Of a stretch of 64,000 nt of DNA, positions 25,057-32,812 are shown one piece after another. The position numbers were made by a program, and so were the translations under genes. Origin of the DNA: Brenneria nigrifluens DSM 30175 = ATCC 13028 (GTDB taxonomy: Bacteria; Pseudomonadota; Gammaproteobacteria; Enterobacterales; Enterobacteriaceae); assembly GCF_005484965.1 (NCBI RefSeq), contig NZ_CP034036.1, forward strand, positions 4,092,001 through 4,156,000, given 5' to 3'. How positions within the stretch are numbered: position 1 is the stretch's first letter; each line of letters begins with the position of its first letter. The notes under the pieces are model-generated. The model was not told the DNA's origin, did no database searches, and saw only the letters and a list, made by a program, of their open reading frames with translations.

Positions 25057-26544
25057 CTACTGGTCGCTTTCCGGCACGGCCAGCCGATTAAATTTGGTAT
25101 CCAGACTGTCGGTAGACTGGCGCTGCGGGTTGGTTTCGACGCGGTTGTTCTCACGCTCAATGATGGTCAATACCGCGTTACGGGAGATTTCACGTTTCAT
25201 TTCCATCTCGTTTTTCAGTGCGGCAATTTCTCTGTCCAGCGCCTCGATACGACGCCCACCTTCCTCCATGGCGGTTTTCAATGCGGCTGCGTTCGGCTCC
25301 GACATCCCGGTGGTGATCATTCGGCGCATGATGAAGGCCGTTTCGATGGTATCCGCCATCGCCAGTTCGCTGGCCAGACGGCCGACTAACGCCGCATTAT
25401 CCGGATCTCGCTGCAGTGCTTTGATAACGCCGGCGGTGACCGCCAGGCTACCGGTTTTGAGCTTTGCCAGGTTGGTCGCATTGGGCTTTTCTGTTCCGTT
25501 AACCAGTTTGGCCAACTGCTCATTATTGGTTTTGGTGGCGTCTTCCAGCATCGGCGCAAAGCCGGTGCCGGCCACGGTGCTGCCCGGCTGTTCCGTGCTG
25601 TCACCACTGGTGCATGCGTTGGCGTCCTTGCAGGTACGCAGCGAGGCATCCCCCAGCACTTTCACGACCGCGGCAGCCGCTTCTTCGCTATTGGCATATT
25701 TGGCGCAGGCCCCGCCGGTGCAACTGCTGCCCGTGACGCTGGAAGTACTCGTTACGGCCTGCCCGTTCATCATGTTGTAGCCGGCTGCGGCCAGGTCATG
25801 CGTCGGCTTGATAGAGGGTTGCCCGGCACCGCCGCGCTTCTGGCCGCCGATCCAGGTCTGCCCGGATTCCCCGGTCACCTTTTCGGTGGCGTTCATTGAA
25901 CGTACCGCATCCGCATCACCGCCGTTGACCAGGCTTTTGGCCTCTTCCATCGCGGCCGCCTGGCTCCAGCTACCGGTATCGGCCATGTCCATCATGCGTT
26001 TGGAGAGGTTCTGACAGTTCAACTGAGCCTTATCGAACGCGACACCACCCTGTAATACCCCGTTGGTGAGCATTTCATACAAACCCGGGTTGGCGCGCTG
26101 GATAATCATCGCCGGCAGGCTGGCCACCGCCCCCGTTGCCCCCTGGATAACCTCACTCATCAGGTTCTTGAAACCGGAGGTAACGCCGTTAAGCTGGTTG
26201 CCGACCGTGGTCTTCAAGTCAAAGTTGCCGCACATCAAATCCGAGCTCCAGCCCAGATTCATACCGAGACGCTGCATATTGCTGCGCGTCGCCGGCTGAG
26301 AAATCACCGAACCGCCGCCCAGGGAGTAGAACAATTTGTCCGAAACGGCTCCGCTGGAGTTCAGTCCATAGCCCATATTGCTTTCATTTACCTGGGGCAA
26401 TGACACCCCGAATAGCGTGTCATTATCATCAGCGAATACGTTCCTACTGCCCGTAGTGCCGGTCATGAGCAGACTTCCGGTCACCATCAAAGACAGGGCG
26501 CGGTATCGCCTCCTGGAAAACTGATTTTTTTCCGTTTTCTGCAT
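25057..26544 (-). CDS. ICE conjugation protein, TIGR03755 (PFL_4711) family
   Basis: 495 residues with a signal peptide (about 1-39, ending VFADD). The secreted part contains the conserved CGNFDLKTTVGNQLNG region and several Cys (CQNLSKRMMDMA, a Cys pair CTGGACAKY), typical of this TraH-like ICE family. Likely a periplasmic component of mating-pair formation. A predicted coiled coil (EALDREIAALKNEMEMKRE) is near the end. Gene order TIGR03757-TIGR03756-TIGR03755 is the standard one. Confidence 0.85.
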   Translation of the reverse strand: MQKTEKNQFSRRRYRALSLMVTGSLLMTGTTGSRNVFADDNDTLFGVSLPQVNESNMGYGLNSSGAVSDKLFYSLGGGSVISQPATRSNMQRLGMNLGWSSDLMCGNFDLKTTVGNQLNGVTSGFKNLMSEVIQGATGAVASLPAMIIQRANPGLYEMLTNGVLQGGVAFDKAQLNCQNLSKRMMDMADTGSWSQAAAMEEAKSLVNGGDADAVRSMNATEKVTGESGQTWIGGQKRGGAGQPSIKPTHDLAAAGYNMMNGQAVTSTSSVTGSSCTGGACAKYANSEEAAAAVVKVLGDASLRTCKDANACTSGDSTEQPGSTVAGTGFAPMLEDATKTNNEQLAKLVNGTEKPNATNLAKLKTGSLAVTAGVIKALQRDPDNAALVGRLASELAMADTIETAFIMRRMITTGMSEPNAAALKTAMEEGGRRIEALDREIAALKNEMEMKREISRNAVLTIIERENNRVETNPQRQSTDSLDTKFNRLAVPESDQ

Positions 26545-26558
26545 TATTCGTTACCTCA

Positions 26559-27575
26559 TCAAAAATTCGTGCTGTACAGGAACGTCTGACCGCGTCGCTG
26601 GCAGCAACTGTAGGGTTGCCACAGGGCAAAAGCGGCATTGGCATCAGTCGCGGGTGTGTGGTCTCCGTCAGGAAACACGGCGCAGGACTGGCTGAGCTGC
26701 GGGGAAAGACGCTGCCATTTGTGGTTTTGGGTACCAGTGTTTTCCTGAACTGCATCCGGCGGCCAGTAGCCAGCGGAGCGATGGCCAATCAGGGGCTGGT
26801 AAACATGGGGTTGTCCCGAACGGGTGATAATGTCGGCCACCCGCTGTGCCACCAGAGCACCGGCCTTGTCATCATCGACCTGCGTCACGAACCCCGAGCG
26901 GGGATAGACGTTCCCCCACATGTTACCGGCAGCCTGACTGCCGACCTCGCGTTGCCCGGGGACCAGGGCTTCCGGATACAGTGACTCCGGCATGCCGGTA
27001 CGCCATACCAGGCTATCCAGCGTGCTGAGAAAATAGGGAACGAACGGCGTCGCCGCACTGTTGCACGAATAGCCGGGGATACTGCCGCCGATTAATGACG
27101 TCGCCGGATGGCCAATGGCATCGGCATACTTGAAATGCAGATTGGTTTTACGTTGCCCCGGTGCTTTCTGCTCGTTATTGCCGCCGCCGGCAGACAAGCC
27201 ACTCAGCGCGTTGGTGACGGTGTTCTCCAGACCGCCGGCGCTCTGGCTAACGAAAGCCATTTCCTGCCACGGATTTCCGCCAGGGGCGTTATAAGAAGAC
27301 ACGACGGCTTCCGGAATAAAGTGGGTCACCTTAACGGAGGTACGCACCTTACAACCAAATGGCGTACACAGCAGCCAGTAACAAATACCGGACACGCGCC
27401 AACTGATACAGGACTGTGATACGGCGCTGGCAATAATCCGGGCGCTGTTCAGCGAAGCATTAACGGCAGGCACGCTGGCTGCGGACAGCATGATGGCCAC
27501 ACTGAGAGACTTGAGGTTAAGATGGGGTTGATTTGGTCGTTGCCCGAGGATCGAATGGAGATGAGTAAATTGCAT
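26559..27575 (-). CDS. ICE conjugation protein, TIGR03756 (TraU-like) family
   Basis: 338 residues from ATG 27575 (GGAGG upstream). Signal-like hydrophobic segment at about 25-42, then CISWRVSGICYWLLCTPFGC with the closely spaced cysteines of TraU-like proteins, and many further Cys-bearing loops. Expected periplasmic, disulfide-rich, needed for pilus or mating-pair assembly. Two bases separate it from the TIGR03757 stop, so the genes are coupled. Confidence 0.85.
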   Translation of the reverse strand: MQFTHLHSILGQRPNQPHLNLKSLSVAIMLSAASVPAVNASLNSARIIASAVSQSCISWRVSGICYWLLCTPFGCKVRTSVKVTHFIPEAVVSSYNAPGGNPWQEMAFVSQSAGGLENTVTNALSGLSAGGGNNEQKAPGQRKTNLHFKYADAIGHPATSLIGGSIPGYSCNSAATPFVPYFLSTLDSLVWRTGMPESLYPEALVPGQREVGSQAAGNMWGNVYPRSGFVTQVDDDKAGALVAQRVADIITRSGQPHVYQPLIGHRSAGYWPPDAVQENTGTQNHKWQRLSPQLSQSCAVFPDGDHTPATDANAAFALWQPYSCCQRRGQTFLYSTNF

Positions 27576-27576
27576 A

Positions 27577-27981
27577 TTACTGTCCTCCCTGAGCCTGGAT
27601 GCGCAGCGCCCTGGCGCGTGCAATATCGGCCGTGCCATACACCACGTCCTGATCATCAAATACCACCGCAGGTACCTTTTTCACACCCAGCTCCCAGGCG
27701 CGAACAACGGCACGGTAAACCGTCGCCAGTTGCTCTTCCTGCGCCTGCCATTGTGGGGATTGAAGTACCGCTTTCGCCTGACGCTCTGCCAGAGCGGGAT
27801 CGGAAGGAAGCTCGCCGAAGATCTGCGCCTGTAGTTGGTCCGGTCCGTCAAGGTAAATGACGGCGACAGACGCATCGCTATCCGTCGGGGGATGATGGGA
27901 ATCGGTATAGAGCACTGTGTCGGCAAGCACCGATGCCGGCATCAGCAGTGGGAACAACGTCAGCAACGTGCTGATTTTCAT
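27577..27981 (-). CDS. ICE conjugation protein, TIGR03757 family
   Basis: 134 residues: signal peptide (LLTLFPLLMPASVLA) then a TrbC-like fold: VIYLDGPDQLQAQIF, LATVYRAVVRAWELGVKKVPAVVFDDQDVVYG. The late block matches the thioredoxin-like TrbC/TIGR03757 family of ICE proteins acting in the periplasm in pilus assembly. AGGAG lies eight bases before the start. The IS1202-like element and the OLD-like gene are inserted just upstream, separating this cluster from the ATPase cluster. Confidence 0.85.
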   Translation of the reverse strand: MKISTLLTLFPLLMPASVLADTVLYTDSHHPPTDSDASVAVIYLDGPDQLQAQIFGELPSDPALAERQAKAVLQSPQWQAQEEQLATVYRAVVRAWELGVKKVPAVVFDDQDVVYGTADIARARALRIQAQGGQ

Positions 27982-28101
27982 GGCCTGCACTCCTGTGTGG
28001 ATAGAATTCACACAGGGTGCTATGGGGAGCTCAATAAGGCAGCAAAGAAGTCTTTATTGGATTGTGAAAATTTTTTAGCACCAAATGATAATTTGGATTA
28101 A

Positions 28102-29844
28102 TGTGATTACCAAGGGGTACTGACGGTATAATTACCAGGCGATTTTGACGCAACCAGATTACCAACACCTCATTGCTCTATCAATCAAACAGACATCAGG
28201 CTGTTTGTTGTATAGATTTTGCTCTGGCGACACGTAAAGCAGTCGTGTTCATGTTTTGGCGAAGCCAGATACTACGAACCCCTCCGGGGCTGATGTCCAT
28301 ACCGTACTCAGCCTTCACCTTCAGAGCGACTTTTTGTTGACCCAGATGAGGATACTCAATGGAGAATTGCACAACCGTATTCTCAATGCTGAGCTCTGTG
28401 CAGTTTTTATGCCTCAGATTAGGCGTCTCTTGCCGTTTAAGTGCGTTGCTTCCACCTTCTTTTAGAAGTCGCCTGTGGCGGTAATTTGTATCGCGAGACA
28501 CGCCGCTCAAGCATGATGCTTCGGCAAAATTGCCAAGCTTGTCAGCCAGGGCCAGTACATCTAGCTTTTTCTGGACGTCGATATCTTCCATGGATGTTTT
28601 AACGGGCTCCGTAACCTCTGACACCTGTAATTGTCTGCCGGCAAAGTAAGCACTGAACTGTTCATTTTTGCCTTGTCTGATTTCAATTTTCTGGTGCGCT
28701 ATGGAGTGTTTTATCGGTGATTCGATGAAATAGAATTTATTGCCGCAACTGAACGTATGGTCATTACGGATTTTACGATAAACCTTGGTAATGCAGATAT
28801 CATCAAGGTTAATGTGCCTGGACAACGGCGTATATTCGGTGGCTGCTGTTCTTGTTTTAACGGTCAGTTGCTTGCGCCAGAACTGCGGTATAAACACATG
28901 CTGAAGGTGGCTGTTAGCGCCCGCCATATCAATAATGTTGTGCAGCCTCAGCTCCGGTATGAGTCGGTCTTGCAGGGTATCAAGGGCACGTTCGATACGC
29001 CCTTTGCCCTGTGGTGAACTGGCAAAGATGATTTCGATACCCAACTCCTCACAGGCCCGCTGCATCTGGGAGAAGTTGCAGCGTTTGGGGCCACCGCCCG
29101 GTCAACGAACAACGTCTTAAACACGCCGTACCTCTCAATGACGGAGCGCATGACTTTCAGGCAGCCTGCGGTGGTTTCTGACGGGAAGAATTCAGCGTGG
29201 ATATCGCTGTTGGCATCATCAATCATCGCAATCAGACAGGATTTGTTATTGCCAAACCAACGGTGCGTGCTGCCATCCATTTGCAGCATCAATCCTGGCG
29301 CTTCCATTCGCTCCCTGCGTTTGTGAACCCGACTTCGCCTGCGCTTTGCACGTTTTACATGATGAATATCGTGTGCCCATTTTCTCAATGTTTCACGCTT
29401 CACTACAATATGTTCATTGGTTTCCAGCATTTCGGCGAGATGTAGCAAATTCAGGTCATAGTATTTTTCACGGATAAGCGCCTGAACCTGTTGCTTTACT
29501 GTATCCGGCGTTTTATTCGCAGGTTCACTCCCGGCGTTGCCATGAACAACAAACTGGAGCCCCTTGTCTCGATAACGCTGGAGATAACGTTCAATGGTAC
29601 GTCTGGATTTATTGAGGAGCTTAGCAGCATTGGCAACAGTGATTTTACGCTCAGCCACTTTTGCAATGACATCCACGGTCAAGGCTTTGGAGTTCAACGT
29701 GATCATCTTTAGCGTTCCTCAAGTGTACAAAAAACACTCAAAGAGCACGGTTATCGATTAACCGTCAATTTCCCTTGGTAATTAGCGACTACGACAGAAT
29801 CGCGTGGTAATTAAAGTACGACAAAATCGCTTGGTGTTAACACA
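28102..29844 (-). mobile_element. IS1202/ISNCY-like insertion sequence
   Basis: Ends read TGTGATTACCAAG and, inverted, TGTGTTAACACCAAG. Inside each end the motif taattacca(n)GCGATTnTGnCG recurs two to three times about 33 bases apart, as in IS1202-group elements, whose transposase binds several end sites. It holds one broken transposase gene. I find no clear target duplication. Confidence 0.65.
28196..29706 (-). pseudogene. ISNCY/IS1202-family transposase, frameshifted
   Basis: The N-terminal frame (from 29706) has an HTH (ITVANAAKLLNKSRRTIERYLQRY) and the start of a DDE integrase core (LMLQMDGSTHRWFG with first Asp, MIDDANSD with second Asp). The frame shifts at about 29091-29105 in a GC-rich run (VDR then GGGPKRCNFSQ in the next frame) and continues in 29065-28196 with SSPQGKGRIERA holding the Glu. 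One restored base gives a single protein of about 500 residues, so this copy is probably inactive unless frameshifting is programmed. Confidence 0.75.
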
Positions 29845-30130
29845 ATGATCTGTATTGGCTTAGACTTGATCTGGCAGTATTCTGTGCTAGAGCACGATTA
29901 AACCTGACAGTCGGCAATAAGCGAAGTTCGCCAATTGTGGCAAAGCGTCAGATAGTAATGGTTTGGCTACTAATTACTCTGTATCTGTATGCTAATAGAA
30001 AGGAAGCAGATCAGGTAAAGTTAGTAAAGGAGGTGTTAGGAAGATTAATGAATATAGTGAAAGACACTTAAACACTGAGTAATATTTCACAAGTAAAAAT
30101 AAATACTATAGACTAAAAAAGGAGCTTGAA

Positions 30131-31624
30131 ATGGATTTACTAAAAATAAAGATAAAAAACCTTAGGACCATAAAAAAACTAGACATTTCACTAAATCTAA
30201 AAAAGGGGGTTTATGCAATATCTGGAATTAATGGCGTTGGTAAAAGCACTTTCTTTAATGTCATGGCTAAGTTGGTTTACCGCTCTGCGTTAATAAGCTA
30301 TTTTGCGAAGGATGGAGATTCTAGTACTGAGGTTGAATATAGCTACGGAAATGTTATTAATTCGTGGCATAAACAATCGGGTCAGTGGCGGGCTAAAGTT
30401 AGAAGTGGCGGGGAACTGTTTTTTTCTGGCATATATGAAGCATCTATAATTTACGGCAATAGATTTATTGATGCGGACAAAAAGAAAATACATGCAATAT
30501 ATAAGTTAGTTGACGCAGATCTATGTCCAGCATCCGATTTTGTTTGTCATAACTTGGGAAGTATTTTAAAAGGTGACTCTGGGTTTTATAATGGCTTGAA
30601 AAAAGTTAAAAATGCAAAGCATGCTGAATCTTTAGGATTCAATAGTCCACCATACCTTATGGATATTGGTGGTCATCGAGTCCATCAGTACAAGATGTCT
30701 ACAGGTGAGTTTTTAATGATTGGCTTGCTATCATATATTAAAAGGAGGATAGATTACTCATCTCATTCAAATGAGATCACACTTCTTTTGTTAGATGAAG
30801 TAGATTTAGCACTTCATCCTTCCGCTCAGGTTAGGCTTATAAAATTTCTAAATGAAATTAGTTCAAAGCATAATCTTTGCATATATTTCTCCACACACAG
30901 TATCCAAATACTTAGTGCAATAAGAAAGGACAACATCTATTTCCTTGAGCGAGGGGGGGATGGTTCTGTTGAAGTTACCAACCCTTGCTATCCTATATAT
31001 GCTTCAAGGAGTATATATGAACCAGATGGCTTTGATTTTATAATTTTGCTTGAGGATGAACTTGCGAAGAAAATTGTTGATTCGATAATCTCAAGAAATC
31101 AACTTAATTCAGCCAAGTTGATCAGAACTATACCTTGCGGTGGATGGGAGAAAGTTATTGAGTTGCAGAGAGAGATTAATATCTCTAAATTGGCCGGTCA
31201 CTCCTGCAAAACAATTTCTATACTTGATGGTGACATCGAGGTTCTTTTTGATGCTAAATTTAAAAAAACAGACTCCAATGGAGATTCATTAATACCAAAG
31301 CAAAATATAAAATTCCTCCCAGTGAAAAGTTTGGAAAAATATCTTAGAGAGCATCTTTATTTAAGCCCAAACTCAACCCTGACAAATAGGATTGGCGATG
31401 AGTATTTTCATGTTGAAAGTCTAACATCCATCCTAGATTCATACCGAGCAAGAAAAGATTCAGCAGATGACAGCACAGGAAAAGGGCTGCTCATGGCTCT
31501 GAAATCATGCGCGGTACAACAAGGGCATAACAGTGATGTTTTTACTCAAACGTTATGCATGATGATTGCGTCAATGTTTCAAGAAGAGTCACTCGAAAAA
31601 GCACTCATCCGCGAACTTCAATAA
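30131..31624 (+). CDS. OLD-like AAA ATPase with TOPRIM-like domain, probable anti-phage gene
   Basis: 497 residues, low GC. ABC-type ATPase: SGINGVGKSTFFN (Walker A, about 33-41), MSTGEF (signature-like, about 195), LLLLDEVDLALHP (Walker B, about 225), and a switch His (FSTHS). A C-terminal segment (ILLEDELAKKI..., SILDGDIE) has the Glu and Asp-x-Asp spacing of TOPRIM nucleases, as in OLD-family and retron/Gabija-type effectors. Good AAGGAG site. Ends at a terminator; no reverse transcriptase or partner gene is next to it. Role in defence is inferred from architecture and cargo position. Confidence 0.7.
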   Translation: MDLLKIKIKNLRTIKKLDISLNLKKGVYAISGINGVGKSTFFNVMAKLVYRSALISYFAKDGDSSTEVEYSYGNVINSWHKQSGQWRAKVRSGGELFFSGIYEASIIYGNRFIDADKKKIHAIYKLVDADLCPASDFVCHNLGSILKGDSGFYNGLKKVKNAKHAESLGFNSPPYLMDIGGHRVHQYKMSTGEFLMIGLLSYIKRRIDYSSHSNEITLLLLDEVDLALHPSAQVRLIKFLNEISSKHNLCIYFSTHSIQILSAIRKDNIYFLERGGDGSVEVTNPCYPIYASRSIYEPDGFDFIILLEDELAKKIVDSIISRNQLNSAKLIRTIPCGGWEKVIELQREINISKLAGHSCKTISILDGDIEVLFDAKFKKTDSNGDSLIPKQNIKFLPVKSLEKYLREHLYLSPNSTLTNRIGDEYFHVESLTSILDSYRARKDSADDSTGKGLLMALKSCAVQQGHNSDVFTQTLCMMIASMFQEESLEKALIRELQ

Positions 31625-31657
31625 AAGCGTGAACACAAAATAAGCCTATATCAGATA

Positions 31658-31680
31658 ACAGCCCTCTAAGGGCTGTTTTT
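31658..31680 (+). terminator. Terminator of the OLD-like gene
   Basis: ACAGCCCT / AGGGCTGT with a 4-base loop, followed by TTTTTGC on the plus strand. Confidence 0.85.
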
Positions 31681-32331
31681 GCTTATAATGCTCGATGCAC
31701 AGTCATGACTGAAGCAAGTGATCGAGGACGAGTGCAGATCTTTCAGAGTGCTCATGACGAGTAAGAGTTACGTTTGAATCTCATCATAATGTACCACAGG
31801 CACAGCAACTGACCGGAAAAGGTCACAAAACTCTGGCCGCGTAGACCTGCATTCCATTGATTACAAATGATCTTATGCGAAAGGCATTCTGAAGGGCTGT
31901 TCCGATCATTAGGTTTATAGCTTCCTTAATTTCTGAACCTCTTTAAAATAGTAACAACCTGCAAATTTAGCAACGATTCATCCCATAGGGTCTGTAAGTA
32001 TTCTGCTCATTTTAACATAGCCCCATGAGGTGCCATTACCTTTGAGCCTGTGCCATTTTTTGTTTTCTCATCGTATCGAAAATGACCGACAGAGGAAGAG
32101 CCCTTTGATTGACATTCAGAAATAGGAATGGCTAATCAAATGCTTTTATTTGAGCAACGTCCGCTTCACGCCCTGAACTGACAGTCGGACCTAATTGAAC
32201 CCAAAGTAGAAATATGTCACGGATTAAGCATGAGTATGAGCCAGTACAACTATCAGGGGCGATTCAATAACAATCGATGTGCCTTTCGACGGATAGAAAG
32301 CCGATGCCCGCCACTGCGGGACATTGCCAGT
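31681..32331. other. 650-bp stretch without recognised gene
   Basis: Between the OLD-like gene and the terminator of the ATPase operon. No ORF longer than about 80 codons has a plausible start, and no repeats or known motifs are seen. Probably the decayed edge of the inserted cargo. Confidence 0.4.
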
Positions 32332-32356
32332 AAAAAAAACCGGCCATCAGGCCGGT
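32332..32356 (-). terminator. Terminator of the VirB4-type ATPase operon
   Basis: Minus strand ACCGGCC / GGCCGGT with a 5-base loop, followed by eight T. It shows that the cargo split the transfer operon and that this half ends on its own terminator. Confidence 0.85.
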
Positions 32357-32410
32357 GCAACGAACTCTATAACATTCAAATCGCTATCAGAAATAAAGTA
32401 CACCCAAGCA

Positions 32411-32812
32411 CTAATTCACCTGAAATCGCTCGCACATATCACTCAGATGGAGCAGCAGATACACCACGTCGGCCGCATCCGGGACGGTGATGTACCAGCG
32501 TGGATGGCTGTATTCCTCAGGCTGTGGCCACAGGGTATTGCCGGTCACCGTTATCAGGACATCGATGCACCGCCCCAGACGGCCTTCCAGATGCAGCGCC
32601 ACACTGGTGCGACTTCCAATCCGATGAGGGTGCGCGGTCAATGAGACCGGCCCCGACAGCCGATCGCGGATAGCCTGACAAAATACATCCAGCGCCCGGG
32701 CATCGGTTTCACTGATACTGGCCCCCCCCTGGGGCGGCAGGGTAAACAGAGACGGCTCCCGATACAGGTTATGCGGACGAACAGCGAGAGCGGGGTATTT
32801 CAGTGTCATCAT
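32411..32812 (-). CDS. Conserved ICE protein after the transfer ATPase (133 aa)
   Basis: 133 residues, soluble, no recognised domain; the end (ADVVYLLLHLSDMCERFQV) is helical. Start overlaps the ATPase stop (ATGA), so it is translationally coupled and probably cytoplasmic. A gene of this size occurs at this point in related ICEs; function unknown. Confidence 0.65.
   Translation of the reverse strand: MMTLKYPALAVRPHNLYREPSLFTLPPQGGASISETDARALDVFCQAIRDRLSGPVSLTAHPHRIGSRTSVALHLEGRLGRCIDVLITVTGNTLWPQPEEYSHPRWYITVPDAADVVYLLLHLSDMCERFQVN

Noticed and set aside
28196..29706. IS21-type istA
   Set aside because: Length, the multi-site ends and the domain order fit IS1202/ISNCY better, and there is no istB.
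30131..31680. Retron with OLD-like effector
   Set aside because: No reverse transcriptase gene and no msr/msd-like inverted repeats around the ATPase gene.
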